From assembly GCA_001795455.1 (NCBI GenBank), contig MGPB01000024.1, positions 1-64,000 on the forward strand: a DNA stretch of 64,000 nucleotides, given 5' to 3'. The DNA is from Curvibacter sp. GWA2_63_95. Lineage in GTDB: Bacteria; Pseudomonadota; Gammaproteobacteria; Burkholderiales; Burkholderiaceae_C. A program made the position numbers and the translations under genes. The notes below the pieces were generated by a model. That model saw only the letters and a program-made list of their open reading frames with translations. It searched no databases and was not told where the DNA came from. This document shows, piece by piece, positions 1 through 9,348 of this stretch (within the stretch, counting starts at the first letter, position 1; each line of letters opens with the position of its first letter).

Positions 1-1
1 C

Positions 2-385
2 AGCGAAGTTGCTCTCCGTTTGCGCGGCAAACACAAGGCCATTTACACGCCTCACGTCGATACCGGTGACTTCATCGTCATCATCAACGCATCCCAGTTG
101 CGTGTCACCGGCGCCAAGCCGATTGACAAGGTGTACTACCGCCACTCGGGTTACCCCGGCGGCATTACAGCCACCAACTTCCGCGACATGCAAGCCAAGC
201 ACCCCGGCCGCGCTTTGGAAAAAGCCGTTAAGGGCATGCTGCCCAAGGGTCCCCTGGGCTACGCCATGATCAAGAAGCTCAAGGTTTATGGCGGTGCCGA
301 GCACCCCCACACAGCCCAGCAGCCCAAGGTTTTGGACATCGCTGGTATTTCCAACAACGCTGTGAAACGTGAGGCCGCCCAATGA
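2..385 (+). CDS. rplM: 50S ribosomal protein L13, 5' truncated by window edge
   Basis: L13 is an early-assembly protein of the large ribosomal subunit. The frame is open from base 2 ([11 protein letters not shown]) and holds 127 residues. The family is about 142 long, so roughly 15 N-terminal residues lie outside the window. The L13 signature is visible in [24 protein letters not shown] and the C-terminal [12 protein letters not shown]. The stop overlaps the rpsI start by four bases (ATGA), the usual translationally coupled rplM-rpsI pair. There is no sign of damage; the missing end is only the window boundary. Confidence 0.97.
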   Translation, partial: SEVALRLRGKHKAIYTPHVDTGDFIVIINASQLRVTGAKPIDKVYYRHSGYPGGITATNFRDMQAKHPGRALEKAVKGMLPKGPLGYAMIKKLKVYGGAEHPHTAQQPKVLDIAGISNNAVKREAAQ

Positions 386-774
386 TCGGTGAATGGAACA
401 ATGGCACTGGCCGTCGCAAATCCAGCGTCGCCCGCGTGTTTCTGAAAAAAGGCTCCGGCCAAATCGTGGTGAACGGCAAAGCGATCGAAAACTTCTTCGG
501 TCGTGCAACTTCCATCATGATCTGCAAACAGCCCCTGCTGTTGACCAACCACGCTGAAACGTTTGACATCATGGTCAACGTGGCTGGCGGTGGTGAGTCT
601 GGCCAGGCTGGTGCAACCCGCCACGGTATTACCCGCGCTTTGATCGACTACGACGCAACCCTCAAGCCCGTCTTGAGCCAGGCTGGCTTCGTGACACGTG
701 ATGCACGTGAAGTCGAACGTAAGAAGGTCGGCTTCCACGGCGCTCGCCGTCGCAAGCAGTTCTCCAAGCGTTAA
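382..774 (+). CDS. rpsI: 30S ribosomal protein S9
   Basis: S9 is a small-subunit protein whose basic C-terminal tail reaches the P-site tRNA. The 130-residue product has the normal length, the [13 protein letters not shown]-terminal motif (residues 7-18) and the typical terminal [11 protein letters not shown]. The start codon overlaps the rplM stop. A strong rho-independent terminator follows 27 bases after the stop, so the two genes close their operon here. Confidence 0.98.
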   Translation: MIGEWNNGTGRRKSSVARVFLKKGSGQIVVNGKAIENFFGRATSIMICKQPLLLTNHAETFDIMVNVAGGGESGQAGATRHGITRALIDYDATLKPVLSQAGFVTRDAREVERKKVGFHGARRRKQFSKR

Positions 775-801
775 TCGCCGGCAACGAATCGTTGCAATTG
801 C

Positions 802-840
802 AAAAACCGCCAGGGTGCAAATCCTGGCGGTTTTTCTTTT
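802..840 (+). terminator. Rho-independent terminator of rplM-rpsI
   Basis: A perfect 8-bp stem, CCGCCAGG (807-814) against CCTGGCGG (823-830), has an 8-base loop. It is preceded by five A and followed by TTTTTCTTTT. Position and strand fit the end of the ribosomal protein operon. Confidence 0.92.
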
Positions 841-863
841 TGGGCTGCTAGACTTCGCCCTCC

Positions 864-1592
864 ATGAGATTTCGCCTGCTCCGCCGCCGCCTCACCATCA
901 GTGCCCCCCGCATGGCCGTGCGCAGCGCCCTGCCGTGGCCGTTTCGTTGGGCCGTGCTGGCGATTGTGCTGGGCTTCTGTGCGGCAATTGGTTTGTGGGC
1001 CTTTGAGTTCGGCAAAGACATTGCGGGTCTGGAGAAGGGCTCCAAAGACGAGTTGCTGCAGCTCAGGACCGAAGTCACGACTCTGCGGTCCGAGTTGGTT
1101 GCGGTCAAGGCCGAACGGGATGAAGCGCAGTCGGTGGCCAATACGGCCGACACTCTGGTGACGGCGGAAAAAGCCTCGCACGAAAAGCTGTTGGCGCAAG
1201 TCAAGCAGTTGGAGGCTGACAACCGCCTGCTGCGTGATGATTTGGGTTTCTTTGAAAAATTGATTCCTGCGGGTGCGGTGGAAGGTCTTGCCATCCGTGG
1301 TTTGCAGGCCGAACTCATTGCCCCGACGACGCTAAAATGGCAAGCGCTGGTGATGCAGCCGGGTCGCAACACGCAAGAGTTCAATGGTCGTTTGGAAATC
1401 ACTTTTGCGGGCACGGTGAATGGCAAACCCTGGACCGCTACCTTGCCTGATGGGCCCATGCCAATCAAGGTGAAACAGTACGGTCGTATGGAGGGCGAGT
1501 TGGCGCTTCCTCCTCAGGTGCTTGTCAAAAGTGTCTCGGCACGGGTTCTTGAAGGTGCGGTCGTTCGTGCGGCCCAGTCCATCAAGCTGTAG
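864..1592 (+). CDS. Inner-membrane coiled-coil protein, DUF6776-like
   Basis: The function is unknown. The 242-residue product has a basic N-terminus, one membrane helix (about residues 28-48, rich in A/V/L/G), a heptad-like coiled coil (about 52-125, many E/K/L with V and A at core positions) and a globular C-terminal domain (about 130-242). The layout suggests a cytoplasmic N-terminus and a periplasmic coiled coil and domain. It lies 18 bp before the bactofilin gene and is probably co-transcribed with it, which suggests a cell-envelope or cytoskeletal role. The DUF6776 assignment is from memory of Burkholderiales annotation. Confidence 0.75.
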   Translation: MRFRLLRRRLTISAPRMAVRSALPWPFRWAVLAIVLGFCAAIGLWAFEFGKDIAGLEKGSKDELLQLRTEVTTLRSELVAVKAERDEAQSVANTADTLVTAEKASHEKLLAQVKQLEADNRLLRDDLGFFEKLIPAGAVEGLAIRGLQAELIAPTTLKWQALVMQPGRNTQEFNGRLEITFAGTVNGKPWTATLPDGPMPIKVKQYGRMEGELALPPQVLVKSVSARVLEGAVVRAAQSIKL

Positions 1593-1610
1593 TTTTTACA
1601 GAGGTTCACC

Positions 1611-2006
1611 ATGTTCAATAAAAAGAAACAGCCCCCGATCAAAAGCCTGATTGCCGAAGGTACCAAGATTGAAGGCAATATGACCTTTTCGGACGGACTG
1701 CGCGTTGATGGCAGCATCGTCGGCAATGTGCTTGCCAGTGACGGCGGTGCCAGCATCTTGGTGATCTCCGATTCCGCCAGCATTACCGGCGAAATCACGG
1801 CAGACCACATCATTGTCAATGGCACCGTAAAAGGCCCCATCCACGCCCGCCACATGCTGGAATTGCAGCCCAAGGCCCGCATCGAAGGTGATGTGGAGTA
1901 TGCCGCGCTGGAAATGCACCAAGGTGCCCTGATTGCCGGCCAGCTGCGCCCGATGCTGGACAGCGACGAAAAGCCCACACTGAAACTAGCGGCAAATAAC
2001 CAGTGA
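1611..2006 (+). CDS. Bactofilin family cytoskeletal protein
   Basis: Bactofilins polymerise without nucleotide into filaments built from a right-handed beta-helix. They act in cell shape, polarity or localisation of murein enzymes. The 131-residue product shows the typical short tail (residues 1-15) and then repeating hydrophobic/glycine rungs (EGNMTFSDGLRVDGSIVGNV, ITGEITADHIIVNGTVKGPI, LELQPKARIEGDVEYAAL) over about residues 18-112. An M23 murein hydrolase lies 1.6 kb downstream on the other strand. Bactofilin genes are often near M23 peptidase genes, so the two may work together; that is inference. Confidence 0.93.
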   Translation: MFNKKKQPPIKSLIAEGTKIEGNMTFSDGLRVDGSIVGNVLASDGGASILVISDSASITGEITADHIIVNGTVKGPIHARHMLELQPKARIEGDVEYAALEMHQGALIAGQLRPMLDSDEKPTLKLAANNQ

Positions 2007-2067
2007 AAGAATTCCCGAGCGGATTCCTGTACTATTTGCCCTATCCTGATTGAGACCGGAGTCTTCC

Positions 2068-2433
2068 ATGAGCGCCGTTGCTGAAAATATCCAAACTGAA
2101 ATGCCTGCCCCCATCCTGTTCACCGACAGTGCTGCCGCCAAGGTGGCAGACCTGATCGCGGAAGAAGGCAACCCCGATCTGAAGTTGCGCGTGTTTGTGC
2201 AAGGCGGTGGCTGTTCCGGTTTTCAGTACGGCTTCACCTTTGACGAAATCACCAACGAAGACGACACCACCATGACCAAGAACGGGGTGTCCTTGTTGAT
2301 CGATGCCATGAGTTACCAGTACCTGGTGGGTGCCGAGATTGACTACAAGGAAGACCTGCAGGGTGCGCAATTCGTGATCAAGAATCCCAACGCCACCACC
2401 ACCTGCGGTTGCGGCTCTTCGTTCTCGACCTGA
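2068..2433 (+). CDS. erpA: Iron-sulfur cluster insertion protein ErpA
   Basis: An A-type carrier that delivers Fe-S clusters to apo-enzymes. The product has 121 residues. The three cluster-ligating cysteines are present: C49 in [11 protein letters not shown], and C113/C115 in the terminal [11 protein letters not shown] chose ATG 2068 because a GACCGGAG ribosome-binding site lies 7 bases upstream; the TTG at 2050 in the same frame has none. It lies 61 bp after bactofilin and converges with anmK. Confidence 0.95.
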   Translation: MSAVAENIQTEMPAPILFTDSAAAKVADLIAEEGNPDLKLRVFVQGGGCSGFQYGFTFDEITNEDDTTMTKNGVSLLIDAMSYQYLVGAEIDYKEDLQGAQFVIKNPNATTTCGCGSSFST

Positions 2434-2452
2434 TTGTGTCGCTGTGCCCTGC

Positions 2453-3568
2453 TCAAGCAGGGTAGATTGCACCGAGTATGCGGGCGCCTTGGGCGCCCGT
2501 TACTTTTGGAAGGCTTGCGGTGTGGCGCAGGCAGGCCTGGCGGGCCAGCCAGGCAAAGGCGGTGGCCTCGACCTGCAGGGGGGGGAGCCCTCGGACTTCG
2601 GACGATTGGACCTGACAGCCTGGCAGGTGGTGTGCCAAGCGTTGCAATAGATAGGTGTTCAGGGCGCCACCACCACACACGACCAGGGTGTGACAAGTCG
2701 GCGCCATGGTGTGCAGGGCTTGGGCGCAGGAGAGGGCGGTCAGCTCGGTCACAGTGGCCTGTACATCCTGGGGCGACAGGGCTTCGAATCGCAGCAGGTG
2801 CTGCGCCAGCCAGGTGGCATTGAACAGATCCCGTCCCGTGCTTTTTGGGGGGGGCTGGCCAAAGAACGGCTCGCTGAGCAACATGGCCAACAAGGCCGTG
2901 TCAATTTGGCCACCGGCGGCCCACTGCCCTGCATCGTCATAGGGCTGACCTGTGTGGCGGTAACACCAGCCGTCCATCAGCGCATTGCCGGGCCCACAGT
3001 CAAACCCCAAGACTGGCGTGTCCGACGCCGGGTTCAGGAGGGTGACGTTGGAAATGCCACCGATATTCAGAACGGCCAGTGCTGCGTCGGTCTGCCCGAA
3101 AAATGCGTGGTGAAAGGGCGGCACCAACGGTGCGCCCTGGCCACCGGCAGCCACATCCCGGCTGCGAAAGTCGGCCACCACATCGATGCCGCACAGCTCG
3201 GCGAGCAGGGCCGGCTGGTTGAGCTGCAAGGTATAGCCGGTACGGTCGAATTCTCGGGGGCGGTGGCGAACGGTTTGTCCATGGGCGCCTATGGCCCGCA
3301 CCGAGCCAGGCGCCGTGCGGGTGGCGGCCAGCAAGCGCTGCACTACCTCCGCATAGCTGCGCGCCAAGGCGTTGCCCGCCAGTGCGGCACGGTGCAATTC
3401 GTCAGTGCCGGTACTGTTCAGGGCCAGCAGTTCGGCGCGCAAATCGGGGGGGAGAGGCGCGCTGCAGTGGTGCAGCACACGCATTTGCCCTGCGGCGAAA
3501 TCGGCCAGTACCCCGTCCACGCCATCCAGCGAGGTGCCGGACATCAATCCAATGTACAGCTCGGACAC
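2453..3568 (-). CDS. anmK: Anhydro-N-acetylmuramic acid kinase
   Basis: AnmK phosphorylates and opens 1,6-anhydro-MurNAc to MurNAc-6-phosphate during peptidoglycan recycling. The 371-residue product has the expected length and begins with the family signature LMSGTSLDGVDGVLADF (residues 8-24). It also shows GAHGQTVRHRP, LNIGGISNVT and the FDCGPGNALMDGW segment. It runs toward erpA; a CCCTGC-TCAA-GCAGGG hairpin at 2447-2462 overlaps its stop region and may end both transcripts. The M23 hydrolase lies just upstream on the same strand, so this is a small murein-turnover unit. Confidence 0.95.
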   Translation of the reverse strand: MSELYIGLMSGTSLDGVDGVLADFAAGQMRVLHHCSAPLPPDLRAELLALNSTGTDELHRAALAGNALARSYAEVVQRLLAATRTAPGSVRAIGAHGQTVRHRPREFDRTGYTLQLNQPALLAELCGIDVVADFRSRDVAAGGQGAPLVPPFHHAFFGQTDAALAVLNIGGISNVTLLNPASDTPVLGFDCGPGNALMDGWCYRHTGQPYDDAGQWAAGGQIDTALLAMLLSEPFFGQPPPKSTGRDLFNATWLAQHLLRFEALSPQDVQATVTELTALSCAQALHTMAPTCHTLVVCGGGALNTYLLQRLAHHLPGCQVQSSEVRGLPPLQVEATAFAWLARQACLRHTASLPKVTGAQGARILGAIYPA

Positions 3569-3579
3569 CGAGGGGCAGC

Positions 3580-4944
3580 TTATTCTGCGCTGGCCAGACT
3601 GAGCTGGGCTGCGGCGCTGAGCTGCGCGCGAACCTGGGCCGCGGCCTTGTCAAACAGGGGTTTGGCGGAGGCCGTGACCGGAATGGATTCGCTTTGGCGG
3701 GCAATGGTCAGTGGGTCGTGGTGCACGCCGTTGACGCGGAATTCAAAGTGCAGGTGCGGGCCGGTAGCCCAGCCGGTGGAGCCCACCGCACCAATGTGCT
3801 GGCCTTGGCTCACGGTTTGCCCCTTTTTGACGCCAATGCGGCTCAGGTGGGCATACACCGTGGTTTGGTTGTTGCGGTGCTTCACCATCACCACATTGCC
3901 AAAGCCGTTTTGCACGCCTGCAAAGTCGACCACGCCGTCAGCCACGGTGCGCACGGATGTGCCAGTGGCTGCAGCGTAGTCCACACCCAGGTGGGCACGC
4001 CATTTTTGCAAGATGGGGTGGAAGCGCATCTTGAAGCCGCTGCTTACGCGCGAGAACTCCATGGGCGATGCCAGGAAGGCGCGACGCAGGCTTTCGCCTT
4101 CGAGGGTGTAGTAGCCACCCTTGGCGGCTTCTGCGGCGCTGGGTTCGCGGAACCACATGGCCTGGTGGGCCTTGCCCGCATTCACAAATTCGGCACTCAG
4201 CACACGGCCGGAGCGCAAAGGTTCGCCATCACCTTCCAGGGTTTCGTAGGCCACCGAGAAGTGGTCACCCTTGCGCAAGGCGCGGTGAAAGTCGATATCG
4301 CCCGAGAAAATTTCGGCCAACTGCACGGCAATCGCATCCGGCAGGCGGGCGTCGTCGGTGGCGGCAAACAGCGAGGTCTGGATCACGCCGCCGCCCAAAC
4401 GGGTGGACGCGACCAGCGGCAGGGTTTCCAGCTGGGCCGTGAAGTCTGCCCCTTGCTTGCGGATGCTCAGGCGTTTGAAGGTGCCGTCGTCCTGCGGGCT
4501 CCAGCGGGCCGTCAGGCTCAGCAGCGACTGTTGGCCATCCACCTCTGCTGTGACATTGCGGCCCGCGCGGCCCAGGAGCATTTGTTGCACTTGGTTGTTG
4601 GTGCGCAAGAACGCGGCGGCAGCGGGGTCAAACACGCCCAGACGTTTGAGCAGGCTGTCTGCCGTGTCGGTGGAGCGCGTAAGCTCCGAGCGGTACAAGG
4701 GCGTTGCGGGCAGGGCCGCGAGGGTGGCCTCAGGCAGCACCAGTTGCAGGGGGAGCGACTCCACCACCGTGCGAACCGGCAGATCGGCAGCGTCGGGGGC
4801 CAGATTGGCCACTGCAAAGGTGGCGCCAGTACCGCCTACCAAGAGGGCGGCCATGACGGCGGTGATACGTTGGGGGTGGCGTTGTGCCAGGTCGCGCACG
4901 TAGGCAAAACAGGCTTCTACGGCGGATGTCAATCCGTGTTTCAA
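3580..4944 (-). CDS. M23 family metallopeptidase (MepM/LytM-like murein endopeptidase)
   Basis: Probably cleaves peptidoglycan cross-links in the periplasm. An N-terminal membrane anchor (about residues 25-48) precedes a long linker region and a C-terminal LytM domain (about 310-430) with zinc ligands in HLGVD and HLHFE, and the typical VYAHLSRIGVKKGQ. I place the start at TTG 4944 (L-K-H-G-L), with GGAG 9 bases upstream. This gives 454 residues and a normal signal anchor. An ATG at 5004 would add 20 unlikely residues. It lies 11 bp upstream of anmK in the same direction. The active-site residues look intact. Confidence 0.92.
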   Translation of the reverse strand: MKHGLTSAVEACFAYVRDLAQRHPQRITAVMAALLVGGTGATFAVANLAPDAADLPVRTVVESLPLQLVLPEATLAALPATPLYRSELTRSTDTADSLLKRLGVFDPAAAAFLRTNNQVQQMLLGRAGRNVTAEVDGQQSLLSLTARWSPQDDGTFKRLSIRKQGADFTAQLETLPLVASTRLGGGVIQTSLFAATDDARLPDAIAVQLAEIFSGDIDFHRALRKGDHFSVAYETLEGDGEPLRSGRVLSAEFVNAGKAHQAMWFREPSAAEAAKGGYYTLEGESLRRAFLASPMEFSRVSSGFKMRFHPILQKWRAHLGVDYAAATGTSVRTVADGVVDFAGVQNGFGNVVMVKHRNNQTTVYAHLSRIGVKKGQTVSQGQHIGAVGSTGWATGPHLHFEFRVNGVHHDPLTIARQSESIPVTASAKPLFDKAAAQVRAQLSAAAQLSLASAE

Positions 4945-5066
4945 AATCTGGGACTCCGGTGGATGGGGCGGCACGACTAAAATCCAGCCGCTGGCAACGA
5001 ACACGTTGCAGGAGAGAGCCCGCAGTATAGCGGTCGCGTACCCCCCGGCAACAAGAAAAAACCCTT

Positions 5067-6311
5067 ATGAATCAAGCCTCAAGCCCCCCATTAGTTGTAA
5101 GCGATCGTGTCCGCGAAGCCTTGGCTGTGACCCTGCGCGGTGTGGAAGAGCTGCTGCCGCAAGACGAGTGGGTGAAAAAGCTCGCCAAGTCGGAAGCCAC
5201 CGGCAAGCCGCTGCGTATCAAGCTGGGGCTGGACCCCACCGCGCCGGACATCCACATCGGCCACACCGTGGTACTGAACAAGATGCGGCAATTGCAAGAT
5301 CTGGGCCACACCGTCATCTTTTTGATTGGTGACTTCACCAGCATGATTGGCGATCCGTCGGGCCGCAACAGCACCCGTCCGCCGCTGACCGCCGAGCAGA
5401 TCAAGGTCAACGCCGAAACCTACCGCGCCCAGGCCGACAAGATCCTAGACCCGACCAAAACCGAGTTGCGCTACAACAGCGAGTGGAGCGACCCGCTGGG
5501 CGCACGCGGCATGATCCAGCTGGCCAGCCGCTACACCGTGGCCCGCATGATGGAGCGCAACGACTTCCACGACCGCTTCAAGGCCGGCACCCCGATTGCC
5601 GTGCACGAATTTCTCTACCCCTTGATGCAGGGCTACGACTCCGTGGCCTTGAACAGCGACCTGGAGCTCGGTGGCACCGACCAGAAGTTCAATCTGCTGA
5701 TGGGCCGCACGCTGCAGGCCGAGTACGGCCAGGAGCCGCAGTGCATCCTGACCATGCCCTTGCTCGAAGGCCTGGACGGCGTGGAGAAAATGTCCAAGAG
5801 CAAGAACAACTACATCGGCATCAGCGAAGACGCCAACACCATGTTCGCCAAGGTGCTGTCCATCTCGGACGTGCTGATGTGGAAGTGGTACACGTTGCTG
5901 AGCTTCCAGTCTGAGGCGGCCATTGCCGCGCTCAAGGCCGAGGTGGAAGGCGGGCGCAACCCCAAGGACGCCAAGGTGGCGCTGGCCAAGGAAATCACGG
6001 CGCGCTTCCACAGCGCAGCCGCGGCCGATGCCGCCGAACAGGACTTCATCAACCGCAGCAAGGGCGGCGTGCCGGACCAGATCGACGAGATCAGCCTGCC
6101 TTTGGGTGAGGGCGGTGCGCCGGTCGGTATTGGCGCGTTGCTCAAGTCTGCCAACTTGGCGGCGTCCAGCGGCGAGGGCAACCGCCTCATCGACGGTGGT
6201 GGTGTGCGTATCGACAGCAATGTGGTGAGCGACAAGGGCCTCAAGCTCGGTGCCGGCACCTATGTGCTGCAGGTGGGCAAGCGCAAGTTCGCCCGCGTGA
6301 CCCTGGCCTGA
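5067..6311 (+). CDS. tyrS: Tyrosyl-tRNA synthetase
   Basis: Charges tRNA-Tyr with tyrosine. The product has 414 residues. The class I signatures are intact: HIGH at residues 63-66 (PDIHIGHTV) and KMSKS at 241-245. The C-terminal S4 RNA-binding domain (about 345-414) ends [14 protein letters not shown]. dtd follows 9 bp downstream. Dtd removes D-tyrosine from tRNA-Tyr, so the pair is functionally coherent: loading plus proofreading of the same tRNA. Confidence 0.97.
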   Translation: MNQASSPPLVVSDRVREALAVTLRGVEELLPQDEWVKKLAKSEATGKPLRIKLGLDPTAPDIHIGHTVVLNKMRQLQDLGHTVIFLIGDFTSMIGDPSGRNSTRPPLTAEQIKVNAETYRAQADKILDPTKTELRYNSEWSDPLGARGMIQLASRYTVARMMERNDFHDRFKAGTPIAVHEFLYPLMQGYDSVALNSDLELGGTDQKFNLLMGRTLQAEYGQEPQCILTMPLLEGLDGVEKMSKSKNNYIGISEDANTMFAKVLSISDVLMWKWYTLLSFQSEAAIAALKAEVEGGRNPKDAKVALAKEITARFHSAAAADAAEQDFINRSKGGVPDQIDEISLPLGEGGAPVGIGALLKSANLAASSGEGNRLIDGGGVRIDSNVVSDKGLKLGAGTYVLQVGKRKFARVTLA

Positions 6312-6320
6312 TTCCACACC

Positions 6321-6785
6321 ATGCTTGCTTTGGTACAGCGCGTCCGCCGCGCCCAGGTGGTGGTGGACGGTGCCACGGTCGGCAAGATTGACCAGGGCCT
6401 GCTGGTGCTGGTGTGTGCCGAGCAGGGTGATACCGAGTTGCAGGGCGACAAGCTCTTGGCCAAGCTGCTCAAGCTGCGCATCTTCAGCGATGCCGAAGGC
6501 AAGATGAACCGCAGCGTGCAAGACCTGGATGGTGCGGGTCTGCACGGCGGCTTGCTCATCGTGAGCCAGTTCACGCTGGCGGCCGACACCTCGGGTGGCA
6601 ACCGCCCCAGTTTCAAAGGTGCCGCAGCGCCCGACGAGGGGCGGCGTTTGTACGACTATTTTGTGGCCCAGGCCCGCGTTGCGCATCCCATCGTGCAGAC
6701 TGGCATTTTTGCGGCCGACATGCAGGTGGAGCTGCTCAATGACGGACCTGTGACGGTTCCGATGCGGGTGGCGCCTGCTGCCTGA
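6321..6785 (+). CDS. dtd: D-aminoacyl-tRNA deacylase
   Basis: Hydrolyses D-aminoacyl-tRNA so that D-amino acids do not enter translation. The 154-residue product is close to the family length of about 145-150. It carries the catalytic-site signature SQFTLAADT and the cross-subunit GNRPSF motif, with the N-terminal [17 protein letters not shown] typical of the family. It follows tyrS by 9 bp. Element copy A begins 2 bases after its stop. Confidence 0.96.
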   Translation: MLALVQRVRRAQVVVDGATVGKIDQGLLVLVCAEQGDTELQGDKLLAKLLKLRIFSDAEGKMNRSVQDLDGAGLHGGLLIVSQFTLAADTSGGNRPSFKGAAAPDEGRRLYDYFVAQARVAHPIVQTGIFAADMQVELLNDGPVTVPMRVAPAA

Positions 6786-6786
6786 T

Positions 6787-6850
6787 TGCTATTGATTTAG
6801 TAGCTGCTTGCGCAGTATTTACCTGGGCTGGAGCCTTAAAGGGCTTGTAA
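6787..6850 (+). repeat. Dispersed 60-bp element, copy A (intergenic)
   Basis: Matches the ten-copy family described in the findings: TGCTAT, 8 bases, TAGCTGCTTGCGCA, then a GGGCTGGAGCC inverted repeat. It fills most of the gap between dtd and the end of the convergent glycoside hydrolase gene. Confidence 0.85.
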
Positions 6851-6881
6851 TTCGGCTTTGTTCCAGTCCTACCCCATCGTA

Positions 6882-9149
6882 CTACTGCAGCACCAGGTAC
6901 ATCGCGTTGGGCGGGAACTTGACGCTGGCCAGCTCGCCGTTGCGGGTGAGCGGCAGGGTTTGCAGGGCCATGCCGTTCATGTCCAGCACCGTGCCGCGGC
7001 GGATGTGGGGGTTGCGCACCGTGATCTCCAGGTCCGCAGACTGCACCTGCCAAGGCGACTGGCCGAAAGATTCCAAGATAAAGCCTGGTGCCGTGGCGCC
7101 GTTGTCCAGCGCCAGGGTGGCTGGGCTTTCTTTCCAGCCGTTGGGGCGGCTTTGGGTGGCAAATTGAACCAGAATTTTTTGGGAGGCGCGCAGCGGTTCA
7201 CCGTCCATGGACACCGCCATGGCGGCGCCAAAGGTGTTGCCGGAGCGAAAGCGCACATCCTGCAACTGGTGGGTGGCGGCATTGCCAAAGTGGGCCACCA
7301 CCCCCTGGGCTCGCGGGGTGTTCACCGTGCAGTAGCCCAGCAGGGTGTTCCACACCAGTTCCCCGGTGTTGGAGGTGATCTGCCCCGGTGCGACCCAGGG
7401 CGCCAGTGGCACCACGGTGCTGGCGGTTTTTGGGGGGCCGTAGGCCACCAGCACGGGCCCGACCTGGAAGGCCTGGGCGCGTGCGCTGGTGGCCTGGCCG
7501 TCGCGCAGCGGGGCGTCGCCAGTGTCGCGGTTGGGGTCGAAGCTGGTTTCTTCCGCAATCAGCGGGGCCTTGCGTTGCCACAGCGCGTCCAGCGTGCGCT
7601 GCTCCAGCACCACCGGCGTGCCACGGCGTACATAACCCATGCGAAAAGCCAATGCCGCGGCCGGAAAGCTGCCCAGAATCTCGGGCGTGGCGAATAGCCA
7701 TTTGCCTTGCGAAGGCAGGTAGCCATTGGCCGACTGTGGCGGCGTCCAGCCCTCGTCGCCGGTAGCAAACCAGTAGTAGCCATCCACACCGGTCAACGAT
7801 GCGTAGGCCGAAATAAGGAATGGCCCTTCTGCGCCAAAGTTGTTGGGCAGCACCCAGTTGCCCTCCGTCAGCAGCATGGGCCGCCCCTGGGTTTGCTTCA
7901 GGTTGATGGGCAGTTTGTCCGGGCGGTGCAAGATGCTCTCGTTGGTGAACTGGTCACCCTTCATCAGCGCCCAGCCGTTGTTCACCCCCTTGTGCAGGCC
8001 CCCGGTGTAGACGTTGGCGGCATCCACCTCGCCCGCGGTGTAGGACCAGCGCTCCGCATCGTTGAGGTAGCGGGTGCTGCCGGTTTTCCAGTTGCCGGCG
8101 TTCACCAGCTGCCGCGCGCCCAGGGTCTGGCGCAAGTACTGCACCATGCCGGTGTTGAAGCTGTGCATGGTGCGCGCATAAAACTCGGTCTGGTCGGCCC
8201 GGCGCAGGGCCTTGCCACCGCGCAGATCCTGCGGGTCGCCCACCAGGGGCCAGTCGCGCGGGGGCTGGGTCAGCTCCCACAGGTTGAGCAGCGCGACGCG
8301 GCCGTCTTGCGGCGCGTCGCCCGCATCGGCGGCGCCCTTCCACTGGGCCAGGGCCTGGTCCAGGCTGCCGTACTTGCGCGCCAGAAATTCGCCATAGCGG
8401 CGCTCCAGCGCCAGGCGCTGGGGGCCCTGGATGCCGTTCACGCTCCAGAACAGCAGGCTGTCCTCGTTTTGCAACTGCAGGATGGCCACGCTGGGGTCCT
8501 GCGCCAGCGGAATGCCGGTGTAGGGGTTGGGCTCGGTCAACAGTGCGCGCCACCAGGCCTTGTAGGCCGCCTGCAGCGTGGGGTCAAAAAACAGCAGGCC
8601 CAGCGCCGACTGCTTGTCGCCCCCCGCTATGCCCCAGGCCGCGGCAAACTTCATGGGCACGGCCCAGTAGGGCGAGAGCGTGGTGTAAATGCCCTCTTTG
8701 CGCATGGCCGCCACGGAGCGCCAGATGGCGTCGCGTTCGGCCAGGTTGATGTCGGTGATGGCTGCGTTCGGCGTTTTGTCCAGCGCCGGGCTGATTTGCT
8801 GGTGCAGCCGCACCATGTTGACGCCGCGTTTGGCCATGAAGCGGGCGTGGCGGGCCAGATTGGGTGCCCCCAGCGGCCACTGCGGGCGTGTCTGGCCGGT
8901 GCGGCCAGCCACATGGGTGTTGATGGCCCATACGCGCAGCGGCTTGCCGTCGCCCCGCACCAGGTCACCCTCGGCAGTCGCCCGCACAAAGCCGGTTTCC
9001 CCGGCGGTGGTTTCGTTCAGGCTGCGCAGGTCCAGCAGCGCCTCGGGCTGGAAGGTATCGCGCGGCGGCGAGAAGTTCCAGGTCTGCGCCTGCGAAACCC
9101 CTGCGAGCAGCAGGCCGATACTCAGAAGCCAGTGAGTTTTGCTATGCAT
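6882..9149 (-). CDS. Secreted clan GH-A-like glycoside hydrolase
   Basis: The 755-residue product has a signal peptide (1-22, cut after SQA-Q) and a predicted TIM-barrel hydrolase domain (about 70-480). Two motifs fit clan GH-A retaining enzymes: an Asn-Glu acid/base pair in QLQNED (N228-E229) and a nucleophile candidate in LLTEGNW (E429). Conserved barrel segments such as RGVNMVRLH also fit. The C-terminal 270 residues look like beta-sandwich accessory domains. The substrate is not apparent and I cannot name a GH family. The start codon lies inside element copy B and no clear ribosome-binding site precedes it. It is a stand-alone gene that converges with dtd. Confidence 0.8.
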   Translation of the reverse strand: MHSKTHWLLSIGLLLAGVSQAQTWNFSPPRDTFQPEALLDLRSLNETTAGETGFVRATAEGDLVRGDGKPLRVWAINTHVAGRTGQTRPQWPLGAPNLARHARFMAKRGVNMVRLHQQISPALDKTPNAAITDINLAERDAIWRSVAAMRKEGIYTTLSPYWAVPMKFAAAWGIAGGDKQSALGLLFFDPTLQAAYKAWWRALLTEPNPYTGIPLAQDPSVAILQLQNEDSLLFWSVNGIQGPQRLALERRYGEFLARKYGSLDQALAQWKGAADAGDAPQDGRVALLNLWELTQPPRDWPLVGDPQDLRGGKALRRADQTEFYARTMHSFNTGMVQYLRQTLGARQLVNAGNWKTGSTRYLNDAERWSYTAGEVDAANVYTGGLHKGVNNGWALMKGDQFTNESILHRPDKLPINLKQTQGRPMLLTEGNWVLPNNFGAEGPFLISAYASLTGVDGYYWFATGDEGWTPPQSANGYLPSQGKWLFATPEILGSFPAAALAFRMGYVRRGTPVVLEQRTLDALWQRKAPLIAEETSFDPNRDTGDAPLRDGQATSARAQAFQVGPVLVAYGPPKTASTVVPLAPWVAPGQITSNTGELVWNTLLGYCTVNTPRAQGVVAHFGNAATHQLQDVRFRSGNTFGAAMAVSMDGEPLRASQKILVQFATQSRPNGWKESPATLALDNGATAPGFILESFGQSPWQVQSADLEITVRNPHIRRGTVLDMNGMALQTLPLTRNGELASVKFPPNAMYLVLQ

Positions 9150-9195
9150 TTGGTAGCTGCTCGCGCATGTGGGGCGGGGGCTGGAGGGTTAAAAG
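9140..9195 (+). repeat. Dispersed 60-bp element, copy B (overlaps hydrolase start)
   Basis: TGCTAT, 8 bases, TAGCTGCTCGCGCA, then GGCGGGGGCTGGAG. The element is antisense to the hydrolase gene. Its first ten bases contain the hydrolase start codon (9147-9149) and codons 2-4. Confidence 0.87.
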
Positions 9196-9348
9196 ATATG
9201 CAAATTGACTGGTGCTCACGTACCCGGGGATAGAGCCTGCGTGTTGCTCCGTGTCCCCCGCCCGCTGCGCGGTCCCCTCCTTGACCTGCGCAAAACGCAG
9301 GCCCCATCCCCGAGCTGCGTTCCGAAGTAGCGCAGGCCCACACGCATC

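Noticed and set aside
3382-4980. 532-codon plus-strand frame opposite the M23 peptidase and anmK
   Set aside because: It is the complement of two well-supported genes, has no ribosome-binding site, and its translation is low-complexity G/A/R/H-rich, typical of antisense frames in GC-rich DNA.
7707-9233. 508-codon plus-strand frame opposite the glycoside hydrolase
   Set aside because: It is the antisense of a gene with a signal peptide and catalytic motifs, and no family features are present.
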